Both the position numbers and the translations under genes were made by a program. Of a stretch of 64,000 bases of DNA, positions 9,010-18,105 are shown piece after piece. How positions within the stretch are numbered: position 1 is the stretch's first letter; the number at the start of each line of letters is the position of its first letter. The stretch lies in contig NZ_VKDF01000005.1 of the NCBI RefSeq assembly GCF_007096355.1, forward strand, positions 205,770 to 269,769, in the 5' to 3' direction. Below the pieces are notes generated by a model. The model ran no database searches. It had not been told where the DNA came from and was given only the letters and a program-made list of their open reading frames with translations. The stretch is from Paracoccus sp. M683 (GTDB lineage Bacteria > Pseudomonadota > Alphaproteobacteria > Rhodobacterales > Rhodobacteraceae).

Positions 9010-9310
9010 GAGGGGTCCTCCTGTGGGTTTGGGGGAGGGTAGGCGGGTGGGGCTGGGGGTGCAATGGGGAGCGGTGCGTGCGCGTACGCACCTTATGCTG
9101 GCTGGGTCGGAGGCATGTCTTCTGCTTCCGAATGACAGGTCAGATCAACTTTATTCAAGTGCCATTAATTGATTTTATAAATAAATAATGATATTAATAT
9201 TCACATGGCGCTTTTGACGCGAATTTGTATTTCTTTTTCTTGATCCAGATTTTCGGGAAAGATGCACGATGCGTCTTGGCGCCGATTCCTTTGAATTTGG
9301 AGAATTAGAA
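9010..9310. other. AT-rich intergenic patch
   Basis: About 300 bases without a gene. From roughly 9140 to 9250 the sequence is visibly AT-rich (for example TTTATAAATAAATAATG), in contrast to the GC-rich surroundings. It leads into the orphan gene at 9311. I see no RNA gene or inverted repeat of note. Confidence 0.6.
9169..9197 (+). promoter_or_regulatory. Candidate promoter for the orphan gene
   Basis: TTGATT (9169-9174) and TATTAA (9192-9197) are 17 bases apart in the AT-rich patch, about 115 bases before the chosen start codon. AT-richness makes chance matches likely. Confidence 0.3.
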
Positions 9311-10312
9311 ATGGTTGGAAACAAAGAGAAACAGGGTGGCGACGGCCAGCAAGAGGGCGTCGCGGGTATTGATGCAGAATGTCGACCGGCTGATCTTGCC
9401 GTTGCGCCTTTGCGCGATCCACCGCCGGAAATTCCCGCGTTTTGCTGCGCCGACCAATCCAACTATACATGGAGCCCGATTGATGCATCCTCTGCAGCGA
9501 GACTGGCAATGCTGGATGAGGAATCGCGCTGCGCATATGAAAAGCTGGGTTATCTTCCGGACCTGCGACGTTACTCTTTGGGTGAGTTTCGACTGGACGA
9601 AAACCGTGTCGTGTCGTTCGAGGCGATACCGGAACTGGGCGAAGTCGGTTATTCCGAAATCACCCAATTTCAATCCGGCACGCCCAATTCGCCCGAGGTA
9701 GCGGATGAGGCCACGCCCTCTCCGCTGGTTCGGTTTCTGCAACTGACCGACAAGTCGGTTCCGGTGCCGCTGATGTTGAGCGAATTCGATGATCGCAGTG
9801 ACGATCCCGAGGTCGAGCGCCTGCTGGCCGGGCGGGAACTGGTCGACATGCTGGACGATTTCGGCCGGCAGCTGACGGAAACGCCGGCGCCGCCCCAAAC
9901 AGCGGTTGAGCCGGGAAATGTGCATACCTGCTTTGTGGGCGGGCTGGTTCCCTTTGCAGATAGTTACTGCGAAAACAAGGAAATCGCGTATTGCGACAAT
10001 GGTGCCTGGGCCGACTTGACGCGCAGCAGCGGGAACAAGAAGCGCTATGTCTCGCATTCACGAATTGCCTGCTGTGCGCCAACGGGAGCCTATGCCGAAC
10101 ATCAATTCCGATATTGGTCGTGGACCTATTGGAAGTGGAAATGGACCGCGATCAAATATCCGCTGCCACCCGCGGCATGGATGCAGACATTGGGCTATGG
10201 CGATGTGAAATACTGGAAGCATGTCGGCAGCAAAAAACGGCGGCGCAAGATCCGCGTCTGGACCGGCGGCGGAGCGGGCTATTTCCGGGCTTGGAGCGCG
10301 TTCTACAACTGA
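9311..10312 (+). CDS. Orphan protein with acidic N-terminus and basic aromatic C-terminus
   Basis: 333 residues, no family recognised. There is no signal peptide or membrane helix. Residues up to about 205 are acidic and rich in Pro, Glu and Asp. The last 130 or so are basic, with cysteines in HTCF, SYCENK, AYCDNG and ACCAPTG and a striking aromatic-cationic run, FRYWSWTYWKWKW, then KKRRRK near the end and GYFRAWSAFYN at the terminus. I chose ATG 9311, with GGAG at 9299-9302; an in-frame ATG at 9269 has no such site. Base composition looks lower in GC than its neighbours, and the preceding 150 bases are AT-rich, which fits acquired DNA. It stands alone between DUF72 and guaA. A bacteriocin-like, toxin-like or surface role is possible but unsupported. 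Confidence 0.65.
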   Translation: MVGNKEKQGGDGQQEGVAGIDAECRPADLAVAPLRDPPPEIPAFCCADQSNYTWSPIDASSAARLAMLDEESRCAYEKLGYLPDLRRYSLGEFRLDENRVVSFEAIPELGEVGYSEITQFQSGTPNSPEVADEATPSPLVRFLQLTDKSVPVPLMLSEFDDRSDDPEVERLLAGRELVDMLDDFGRQLTETPAPPQTAVEPGNVHTCFVGGLVPFADSYCENKEIAYCDNGAWADLTRSSGNKKRYVSHSRIACCAPTGAYAEHQFRYWSWTYWKWKWTAIKYPLPPAAWMQTLGYGDVKYWKHVGSKKRRRKIRVWTGGGAGYFRAWSAFYN

Positions 10313-10502
10313 AGCAAGCGGCAGGGTCTGATCACCATCGCGGGCCCGCTTTGCCAAAGTCACGGTGAGCGGTGCGGGATCTGGTCCGAAATACGATTAC
10401 AGCGTCCAGAGGTTTCCTGCGATCACATTTGGATCGCGGGACAACCCCCACACTCTGGCCCCGTTATTCTGGCCCCGGCGCAAATAGGTCCGGCAGCCCC
10501 GT

Positions 10503-12059
10503 TTATTCCCACTCAATCGTCCCCGGCGGCTTCGATGTAATATCATACGTACACCGGTTGATCCCCTTCACCTCATTGATGATCCGCGTGGCGGTCTCAC
10601 CCAGGAACTCATGCGTGAAGGGATAGTAATCTGCCGTCATGCCATCAACAGACGTCACCGCCCGCAAGGCGCAGGCGAAGTCATAGGTGCGGCCGTCGCC
10701 CATCACGCCGACCGTGCGGACCGGCAGGATCGCCACGAAGGCTTGCCATATCTCGTCGTAAAGCCCGTGCTTGCGGATCTGGTCGATGAATACAGCGTCG
10801 GCGCGGCGCAGGATTTCCAGCTTTTCGCGGGTGATCTCTCCGGGGCAGCGGATGGCGAGGCCAGGGCCGGGGAAGGGGTGGCGGCCGATGAATTTCGCGG
10901 GCAGGCCAAGCTCGCGGCCAAGGGCGCGGACCTCGTCCTTGAACAGCTCGCGCAGCGGCTCGACCAGCTTCAGGCCCATCTTTTCGGGCAGGCCGCCCAC
11001 GTTGTGGTGCGACTTGATCGTGACCGATGGTCCGCCCGAGAAGCTGACGCTTTCGATCACGTCGGGATAGAGCGTGCCTTGCGCCAGGAACTCGGCGCCC
11101 TCGATCTGATTGGCGTATTTCTGGAAGACGTCGATGAACAGCTTGCCGATGGTCTTGCGCTTGACCTCGGGGTCGCTGACGCCCTCAAGCGCGCCGATGA
11201 ACAGGTCGGATTCGTCGGCATGGATCAGCGGGATGTTGTAATTGTCCCGAAACATGGTGACGACCTCTTCGGCCTCGTTCAGGCGCAGAAGGCCGTGATC
11301 GACGAAGACGCAGGTCAGGTTGTCGCCGATGGCCTCGTGGATCAGCACGGCCGCGACGGAACTGTCGACGCCGCCCGAAAGACCGCAGATCACCTTCTTG
11401 TCGCCGACCTGCTCGCGGATCTTGCGGATGGCTTCTTCGCGATAGCTGGCCATCGTCCAGTCGCCGGTGAAGCCGGCCTCGCGGACGAAGTTTTCATACA
11501 GTTTGGCGCCGCGCGGGGTGTGGTGCACCTCGGGGTGGAACTGCACGGCATAGAAGCGGCGCGCGGGATCGGCGGTGATCGCGAAGGGCGCGCCGGGCGA
11601 GGTGCCATAGACATGAAAGCCGGGGGCGATTTTTGACACATGGTCGCCGTGGCTCATCCAGACCTGCTCGCGGCCCTCGGCGAACCAGCCGTCCAGCAAG
11701 GACAGTTGCGCGTCCGAAGGCGTCACGAAGGCGCGGCCGAATTCGGCTGTGCCGTGGCCGGATTCGACCAGACCGCCCAGTTCCTGCATCATCACCTGCT
11801 GACCATAGCAGATGCCCAGGATCGGCACGCCCATGTCAAAGGCCAAGGCCGGGGGACGCGGCGATCCGGGGCGGGTCACGCTGTCGGGACCGCCCGAGAA
11901 GATGATGGCTTGCGGGTTGAAATCCTTCAGGAACGCATCGGTGACGTTCTGATAGGGGTGGATTTCGCAATAGACGTTCAACTCGCGCAGGCGGCGCGCG
12001 ATCAGTTGCGTCACCTGAGAGCCGAAGTCGATGATAAGAAGGCGCTGATGCTGGGTCAT
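10503..12059 (-). CDS. guaA: GMP synthase (glutamine-hydrolysing)
   Basis: 518-residue enzyme that aminates XMP to GMP. The class I glutamine amidotransferase domain starts at residue 1 ([20 protein letters not shown]), with the nucleophile cysteine in GICYGQQ and the histidine and glutamate in QFHPEVHHT. The ATP-pyrophosphatase domain carries the P-loop [10 protein letters not shown] near residue 230, and the C-terminal dimerisation domain ends in KPPGTIEWE. Complete. The 190 bases between the orphan gene and its stop hold nothing I recognise. Confidence 0.97.
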   Translation of the reverse strand: MTQHQRLLIIDFGSQVTQLIARRLRELNVYCEIHPYQNVTDAFLKDFNPQAIIFSGGPDSVTRPGSPRPPALAFDMGVPILGICYGQQVMMQELGGLVESGHGTAEFGRAFVTPSDAQLSLLDGWFAEGREQVWMSHGDHVSKIAPGFHVYGTSPGAPFAITADPARRFYAVQFHPEVHHTPRGAKLYENFVREAGFTGDWTMASYREEAIRKIREQVGDKKVICGLSGGVDSSVAAVLIHEAIGDNLTCVFVDHGLLRLNEAEEVVTMFRDNYNIPLIHADESDLFIGALEGVSDPEVKRKTIGKLFIDVFQKYANQIEGAEFLAQGTLYPDVIESVSFSGGPSVTIKSHHNVGGLPEKMGLKLVEPLRELFKDEVRALGRELGLPAKFIGRHPFPGPGLAIRCPGEITREKLEILRRADAVFIDQIRKHGLYDEIWQAFVAILPVRTVGVMGDGRTYDFACALRAVTSVDGMTADYYPFTHEFLGETATRIINEVKGINRCTYDITSKPPGTIEWE

Positions 12060-12109
12060 GAATGCGCTTTAAGCGGGCGCCGGGCGCGGTGCAAGAGGCA
12101 GGGCGCGGG

Positions 12110-13648
12110 CTATTGCGCCGGGCGCCATCTACCAAAGGCGGTGCCCGCCAGCAGCAGCACCATCAGCAGGACAACCGGCCAGTCACCCCACCGCATCCAG
12201 AATGTTTCAGGCATCGCGCCGGGCAGGGCGCTGTCGATGATGCCCATTTCACCCAGCCCCAGCGTCTGGCGCAGCTGGCCCCGCGCGTCGATGACCGCCG
12301 AGACGCCGGTATTGGCCACGCGGATCAGCGGCAGGCCAGATTGCAGGGCACGCAGTTGCGCCTGTGCCAGATGCTGATAGGGGCCCGAGACCTGGCCGAA
12401 CCAGCTGTCATTGGTGATCTGCAAAAGCCAGCCGGGGCGGCTGTCCAGGCCGCGAAGGTGCTGGGGAAAGATCGCCTCGTAACAGATCAGCGGCTGGAAA
12501 GGGGCAATGCCGGGCAGGGTCAGCACCTGCGGACCGGGGCCGGGCGAATAGCCGTTACCCTGCTGCGCCGCAAAGGCCGAGATGCCGATCTGCGCCATCT
12601 GATTGCCCCAGGGGATATATTCGCCAAAGGGCACAAGGTGGAACTTGTCGTAAAGCGCCGTGACCTGACCGGCCTGGTCAAGCGCAACGAGGCTGTTGTA
12701 ATAGCGTCCGCCCTCGGCCCGCTGGATGCCGAGGATCAGCGGGGCATCCGCGGCACGGGCCATGTCGGGCAGGACCGGGGCGGCATCGTTCAGCAGGAAA
12801 TTCACCGCCGTTTCCGGCCAGATCACCAGATCACGCGGGCCGGGTGTCGCGGACAGGTCCAGCAGGCGCTGGTAAAAGACGCGCGCCCATTCGGGATCCC
12901 ATTTCAGCCGCTGTTCGGCATTTGGCTGCACCAGACGCAGCGCGATGTCGCGATCAGCCGGAAGGGGCTGGGCCAGTCGCGCCAGCCCACCGGCCCATGC
13001 GGCGCCGATCAGCAAGGCTGCGATCAGGGCGCCGGGCGCGAAGCCCGCCGCCCGCGCCTCGGTTGGGCGCCACAGCCGCGCCGGCAGCGCCGCCGCCAGC
13101 AGGGTCAACGCCGACAGGCCCGGCGCGCCAAGCCAGGCCGCCAATTGCGCAACCGGGCTGTCGATCCAGACATGGCCGATCAGCGCCCAGGGAAAGCCGG
13201 TAAAGATCCAGCCCCGCAGCCAGTCCGACAGGACCAGCGCGGCGACGATGCCGATGCTGCGGCCATGCCAGCCGGTGCCGATGCGAAAGGCCAGCCAGAC
13301 CGGCACGGCCCAGAACAAGGCCCCGCCAAGCGCCATCAGCAACAGTGCAAAGGGGGCCATCCAGCCATAAATCTCGGGCTGGACCAGAAACGGTTCGACG
13401 ATCCAGCTTAATGACAGGCCGAACCAGCCCAGACCTGCGGCAAGGGTCAGTCGGAAGGCCCGCGCCGGATCAGAGGCCCGTGCAAGAAGCCAGATCAGCG
13501 CCGCCAGCGCCGGCACCGTCAGGCCCCATAGGCCAAGAGGCGCCAGCCCGGTTGCCGCCACGGCCCCAAGGACCAACGCGCCGGCCAGATGCGGCCACCG
13601 ACGAGAAGGGGAAGGCTGCACCATCGGGGGGGACATGCTGTCGCGCAT
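12110..13648 (-). CDS. lnt: Apolipoprotein N-acyltransferase
   Basis: 512-residue inner-membrane enzyme that adds the third acyl chain to lipoproteins. An N-terminal half of several membrane helices (about residues 20-200) is followed by a periplasmic nitrilase domain. The catalytic triad can be seen as Glu in VIWPETAVNF, Lys in YDKFHLVPFGEY and Cys in LICYEAIFP. A final membrane helix (VVLLMVLLLAGTAF) precedes the C-terminus. Three in-frame ATGs (complement 13648, 13636, 13624) are possible starts. It is only 9 bases downstream of the helicase stop and on the same strand. Confidence 0.93.
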   Translation of the reverse strand: MRDSMSPPMVQPSPSRRWPHLAGALVLGAVAATGLAPLGLWGLTVPALAALIWLLARASDPARAFRLTLAAGLGWFGLSLSWIVEPFLVQPEIYGWMAPFALLLMALGGALFWAVPVWLAFRIGTGWHGRSIGIVAALVLSDWLRGWIFTGFPWALIGHVWIDSPVAQLAAWLGAPGLSALTLLAAALPARLWRPTEARAAGFAPGALIAALLIGAAWAGGLARLAQPLPADRDIALRLVQPNAEQRLKWDPEWARVFYQRLLDLSATPGPRDLVIWPETAVNFLLNDAAPVLPDMARAADAPLILGIQRAEGGRYYNSLVALDQAGQVTALYDKFHLVPFGEYIPWGNQMAQIGISAFAAQQGNGYSPGPGPQVLTLPGIAPFQPLICYEAIFPQHLRGLDSRPGWLLQITNDSWFGQVSGPYQHLAQAQLRALQSGLPLIRVANTGVSAVIDARGQLRQTLGLGEMGIIDSALPGAMPETFWMRWGDWPVVLLMVLLLAGTAFGRWRPAQ

Positions 13649-13657
13649 GGGCGCGGA

Positions 13658-15739
13658 TCAGGCGCTTTCCGGCGCCGCTTCGTCAGCCTTCTTGCGGCGG
13701 GTGCGGCGCGGCTTGGGCTTGTCCTCGGCAGCGGCAGCGGCCTCTGTGGCGGGCTCGGCTGCCGGCTCTGCCTCGGCCTTCTTGCGGCGGGTGCGCTTGG
13801 GTTTCTCGGCAGGTTCGGCCGCCACTGCCGTCTCGGCAACCGGTTCCGACGCCGATTCGGTGGCGGGCTCGGCCTTTTTGCGGCTGCGCGTCCGTTTGGG
13901 TTTGGGCGCCTCGTCCGGTTCCGATTGCGGCAGGGCCGGCTCGGTCGTGGGGGCGGCGTCGTTCTGGGCAACGGCGTCGACGATGGGCGCATCATCGGTG
14001 GTCTCGGTGGGCTTCGGCGCTGCCTTCTTGCGGTTGCGGGTGCGCTTGGGCTTTTCGGCGGATTGGGTCCTGACCTCGGCCACGGCGACCTCGGTGGCAT
14101 CGGCTTCGATGTCACGGTCGGCTTCGGCTTCGGTTTCGGTCTCGGGCCGCGCCGGAGGCTGCGGCAGGTCCTCGGGCCGGAAGCTTTGGGTCAGGAACTC
14201 GGGCATGTGGTTGCCCATGCCCAGCACCTGTTCGCCCCGGTCGCCATCACGGCGACGATCACGCCCGCCCCGGTCATTGCGGTCATTGCGGTCACCGCGA
14301 TCATTCCGGTCGCGGCGGCCATCACTGCGCCGGTCATCATCGCGGCGATCCTCGCGCTGCGGCCTTTCCGCAACCGGGGCCGGCGCGCTGTTGCGCTGTT
14401 CCTGCACCTGATCGGCGGTTTCCTGGTCACGGCCGCCATCGCGCGGCTGATCGCGGCGGCGGTCACGCCCGCCCCGGTCACCTCGGTCGCCCCGTTCCCC
14501 GCGATCACCCCGGTCGCGGCGTCCATCGCGGCGATCACCACGGCCACCCCGGCCGTTTTCGCGCGGTTCGCGGGCCTCGCCGGGGGTAAAGCCGGCAGGA
14601 ACCTCGCCACGGGGCAGGCTGCTTTTGATCAGGTGTTCGATGGCGGTCAGGTATTTCTCGTCCGAGGGGGTCCCCAGGCTGATTGCGGTGCCCTTGCGCC
14701 CGGCGCGGCCGGTCCTGCCGATGCGGTGGACATAATCCTCGGCATGGCTGGGCAGGTCAAAGTTGATCACATGGCTGACGGCCGGGATGTCCAGACCGCG
14801 CGCCGCCACGTCCGAGGCCACGAGAAAGCGCAGCTTGCCCTCGCGGAAATCGTCCAGCGTGCGCATCCGCTGGCTTTGATCAAGATCGCCATGGATGGGG
14901 GCGGCATCATAGCCGTGCTTTTTCAGCGATTTGGCGACGATATCCACATCCGTCTTGCGGTTGCAGAAGATGATCGCGTTTTTCAGGTCTTCGCCTTCGG
15001 CGTCGATTAGCGCGCGCAACAGATCACGCTTGTGCTTGGCCGTCTGGTCCCGGCGCGAAGGCGTGATCTCGATCAGCCGCTGCGTGATGTTCTCGCTGGT
15101 GGTGGCCTGACGGGCGACCTCGATGCGTTCGGGGCTGTGCAGGAAGGTGTTGGTGATACGCTCGATTTCAGGCGCCATGGTGGCGCTGAAGAACAGCGTC
15201 TGCCGGGTAAAGGGGGTCAGCTGGAAAATACGCTCGATATCGGGGATGAAGCCCATGTCCAGCATCCGGTCGGCCTCGTCCACGACCATGATCTGCACGC
15301 CGGTCAGCAAAAGCTTGCCGCGTTCGAAATGGTCGAGCAGGCGGCCCGGCGTGGCGATCAGCACGTCGACGCCACGGTCGATCAGCTTGTCCTGTTCGGC
15401 AAAGGACACACCGCCGATCAGCAGCGCCTTGGTCAGCTTGGTATGCTTGGCATAGATGTCGAAATTCTCGGCCACCTGGGCGGCAAGTTCGCGCGTCGGG
15501 CACAACACCAGACTGCGCGGCATCCGGGCGCGGGCGCGGCCACGGCCCAGAAGGGTGATCATCGGCAGGGTGAAGCTGGCGGTCTTGCCGGTGCCGGTCT
15601 GGGCGATGCCCAGCACGTCGCGGCCTTCCAGCGCGGGCGGGATGGCGCCGGCCTGAATGGGCGTGGGGGTTTCGTAACCCGCCTCGACAATGGCTTTCAG
15701 GACCTTGGGGTCCAGCTTCAGATCAGAGAATTTGGTCAT
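13658..15739 (-). CDS. DEAD-box RNA helicase (RhlE-like) with long low-complexity C-terminal tail
   Basis: 693 residues. The helicase core spans about 1-375: Q-motif region at the N-terminus, motif I AQTGTGKT, PTRELA, TPGRLLDHF, VVDEADRMLDMGF, SAT and HRIGRTGRAGR. Next comes a region of about 110 residues dominated by Arg, Asp and Gly (RGD, RRD and RND repeats). The final 130 residues hold four copies of a basic KPKRTR-type motif at about 563, 613, 646 and 674, each followed by RKKA or KKA and separated by acidic Ala/Glu/Pro spacers. The core points to RNA remodelling in ribosome assembly or cold response. The tail probably binds RNA, by analogy with other helicases with basic tails. Start ATG is complement 15737-15739. 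Confidence 0.92.
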   Translation of the reverse strand: MTKFSDLKLDPKVLKAIVEAGYETPTPIQAGAIPPALEGRDVLGIAQTGTGKTASFTLPMITLLGRGRARARMPRSLVLCPTRELAAQVAENFDIYAKHTKLTKALLIGGVSFAEQDKLIDRGVDVLIATPGRLLDHFERGKLLLTGVQIMVVDEADRMLDMGFIPDIERIFQLTPFTRQTLFFSATMAPEIERITNTFLHSPERIEVARQATTSENITQRLIEITPSRRDQTAKHKRDLLRALIDAEGEDLKNAIIFCNRKTDVDIVAKSLKKHGYDAAPIHGDLDQSQRMRTLDDFREGKLRFLVASDVAARGLDIPAVSHVINFDLPSHAEDYVHRIGRTGRAGRKGTAISLGTPSDEKYLTAIEHLIKSSLPRGEVPAGFTPGEAREPRENGRGGRGDRRDGRRDRGDRGERGDRGDRGGRDRRRDQPRDGGRDQETADQVQEQRNSAPAPVAERPQREDRRDDDRRSDGRRDRNDRGDRNDRNDRGGRDRRRDGDRGEQVLGMGNHMPEFLTQSFRPEDLPQPPARPETETEAEADRDIEADATEVAVAEVRTQSAEKPKRTRNRKKAAPKPTETTDDAPIVDAVAQNDAAPTTEPALPQSEPDEAPKPKRTRSRKKAEPATESASEPVAETAVAAEPAEKPKRTRRKKAEAEPAAEPATEAAAAAEDKPKPRRTRRKKADEAAPESA

Positions 15740-16003
15740 TCGGGGCTTTCTTGATGTAAGGCGCCCTTAGGCGCGATGCGTTCCATGCCGTGATCCCGCC
15801 ATGGGATCTTGTCGGCAAAACTGGGACGCATGTCACACGCCCCGCCTGTTGCCCGCCGGATGCGGGCAGCGCTGGCCTAGACCAAACTGAGCCATGCGTC
15901 AATATTGCATGGATTTCAGGGGGAAATTACGTCACAGCGGCGGAACCGCCCGATGCCGTGGCGGTTTGGTTGAAACCACAGGCACGGGCGGACAGGAAAG
16001 CAG

Positions 16004-17992
16004 ATGGCGACAGAGGCAACGGGCGGGCTGAACCCCGTCGAGGCATTTGCGATGGTCGGCGTGGCCGGGGTCGCCGCGCAATGGCTGGCCTGGCGGTTTC
16101 GGTTGCCCGCCATCGTGCTGATGCTGGCGGCGGGGCTGATACTGGGCCCGGTCACCGGAATTTTCGTGCCATCGCGCGATATCGGCAGTCTGGTGCAGCC
16201 GATGATCTCGCTCGCGGTTGCGGTGATCCTGTTCGAGGGTGGGCTGACGCTGAGTTTCAAGAAACTGGCCGATGCGCGCCCGGCAGTCAGGCGGCTGGTC
16301 TATGTCGGCGCCCCCTTGGGCTGGCTGTTCTCGACGCTGGCGCTGGCCTATGGCGCCGGGCTCAGCTGGGAATCCTCGATCGTCTTTGGCGGCATCATGA
16401 TCGTGACAGGCCCGACCGTGATCGCGCCGTTGCTGCGCCAGGCCAGGCTGCACACGAGGCCCGCGCAAATCCTGCAATGGGAGGCGATCGTCAACGACCC
16501 GATCGGCGCGCTGGCGGCGGTTCTGGCAGTGGGGCTGGTGACGGTCGCCTATAGCGATCTGCCGGTTTCCTCGGCTCTTGGGCATTTCGGGCTGGGGATC
16601 GGCTTTGCCTTTGCCTGCGGGCTTGCGGGTGGCTGGATGATCGTCTCGGCCTTCCGCCGGGGCTGGGTGCCCGAATACATGAAGGTGCCGCTGCTGTTCG
16701 TCAGCGTGCTGGCCGTCTTTGCCGTGTCGGATTCGATCCTGCATGAAAGCGGCTTGCTGGCCGTGACGGTGATGGGCCTGTTCATCGCCAATGCCGATCT
16801 GCCCAGCTATCACGAGCTGCACCGCTTCAAGGAACATGCCACGATCCTGCTGGTCTCGGGCGTGTTCATCCTGCTGGCGGCCAGCGTCAAGTTCGAGACC
16901 CTGGCCCAGTTGAACTGGTGGCGCGCGGGGCTGTTTGTCGTGCTGGTCATCGGCGTGGCGCGTCCGCTGACGGTGCTGATCTCGCTGATCGGGACCAACC
17001 TGACATGGAATGAAAAGCTGCTGATCGCCATGACCGGCCCGCGTGGTGTGGTGCTGGTCGCCGTGTCCGGCGTCTTTGCCGAGCGGCTGGTGGCCATCGG
17101 CATCGAGGATGGCGGGCTGATCGCGCCGCTGGCCTTCGTGCTGGTGCTGGCCACGGTGGTGCTGCACGGCTTCACCCTGGCGCCGGTGGCGCGGCGGCTT
17201 GGGCTGACCTCGGGCGAGAAGCCGGGGCTGCTGATCGTGGGCGGATCGCTGTTTGCCACCGGGCTGGCCAAGGCGCTGGAAAATGCCGATGTGAACGTGC
17301 TGGTCACCGATGCCAACCGCGACCGGCTGCGCACCGCGCGGGCTGCGGGGGTGCCGGTCTTTGACGGCGACATCCTCGGCGAGGCGGCCGAGCATAATGT
17401 CGAGTTCATCGCCTTTTCAGCCATCCTCGCCGCCTCGGACAATGATGCCTATAACACGCTGGTGGCGACCGATCTTGGCCCGGAATTCGGCCGCGATTCC
17501 ATCTGGCAGGTCGCGCGCCACAAAGAGGACCGCGCCCGCTATGCCCTGCCCAGCCAGTTGGGCGGCCAGCCAATCACCGGCAACCGCACGCTGGCGCAAT
17601 ATCTGGAACTGCTGGCGGGCGGCTGGATCTTCCGCACCACGCGCCTGACCGAGGAATATACCTTGCAGGACTGGCGTGCCGCGCGTGAAGGTGCGATCCC
17701 GCTGGTGGTGGTGCAGGACGGGCAGTTGCGCTTTGTCGATGATGCCGAAAAGCTGGACGGAAAGGCCGGGATGCGCATCGTCTCGCTGATGCCGCCCGAG
17801 GTGGCCGAGAAAATCCGCCAGGAAAACGAGGCCCAGACCGAGATGAAGGACAAGGCCCGCCAGATCGCCCGCGAAGAGGCCGAGGCGGCCCGCGAGGCAC
17901 AAGAGGCCGAGACCGGCGGCGGCCAGGGCGGCGGCGCACCGGGCGATGGGCGGGACGATCCCGATCTGGTGCGGAACACCGGCGAGGCCTAG
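16004..17992 (+). CDS. NhaP/CPA1-type cation:proton antiporter with TrkA-like cytosolic domain
   Basis: 662 residues. About 12 membrane helices (residues 10-400) form a CPA-type exchanger: LILGPVTGIFVPSRDIG, ILFEGGLTLSF, ITGPTVIAP-like IVTGPTVIAPLLR, NDPIGALAAVLAVG and TGPRGVVLVAVSGVF. A Rossmann-like TrkA-N segment follows (LIVGGSLFATGLAKALE, then VTDANRDRL), then a TrkA-C-like segment (REGAIPLVVVQDGQL). The last 60 residues are charged and helix-forming (Glu/Ala/Arg rich). It probably exchanges Na+ or K+ for protons and is gated by a nucleotide or ligand; the ion is not deducible. ATG 16004 follows AGGAAAG. Confidence 0.88.
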   Translation: MATEATGGLNPVEAFAMVGVAGVAAQWLAWRFRLPAIVLMLAAGLILGPVTGIFVPSRDIGSLVQPMISLAVAVILFEGGLTLSFKKLADARPAVRRLVYVGAPLGWLFSTLALAYGAGLSWESSIVFGGIMIVTGPTVIAPLLRQARLHTRPAQILQWEAIVNDPIGALAAVLAVGLVTVAYSDLPVSSALGHFGLGIGFAFACGLAGGWMIVSAFRRGWVPEYMKVPLLFVSVLAVFAVSDSILHESGLLAVTVMGLFIANADLPSYHELHRFKEHATILLVSGVFILLAASVKFETLAQLNWWRAGLFVVLVIGVARPLTVLISLIGTNLTWNEKLLIAMTGPRGVVLVAVSGVFAERLVAIGIEDGGLIAPLAFVLVLATVVLHGFTLAPVARRLGLTSGEKPGLLIVGGSLFATGLAKALENADVNVLVTDANRDRLRTARAAGVPVFDGDILGEAAEHNVEFIAFSAILAASDNDAYNTLVATDLGPEFGRDSIWQVARHKEDRARYALPSQLGGQPITGNRTLAQYLELLAGGWIFRTTRLTEEYTLQDWRAAREGAIPLVVVQDGQLRFVDDAEKLDGKAGMRIVSLMPPEVAEKIRQENEAQTEMKDKARQIAREEAEAAREAQEAETGGGQGGGAPGDGRDDPDLVRNTGEA

Positions 17993-18105
17993 CGAACCGC
18001 TGGCGTTCGCCTTGGCGGGATAACCGGGTCAGGTCGAATTGCGGCCCCTGTTGACCTTTGGGGGTGGGCGGCGTTAACCCGCAGTCAGATTTCAGGAAGC
18101 GCATG

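Noticed and set aside
14240..14600. Repeated GGTCACCGCGATC-like units resembling a CRISPR or tandem array
   Set aside because: They are in frame within the helicase gene and encode its Arg/Asp/Gly repeat; there are no constant repeats with unique spacers.
17992..18010. Hairpin GCGAAC...GTTCGC after the antiporter at 16 kb
   Set aside because: Stem of only six pairs and no T-run; too weak to call a terminator.
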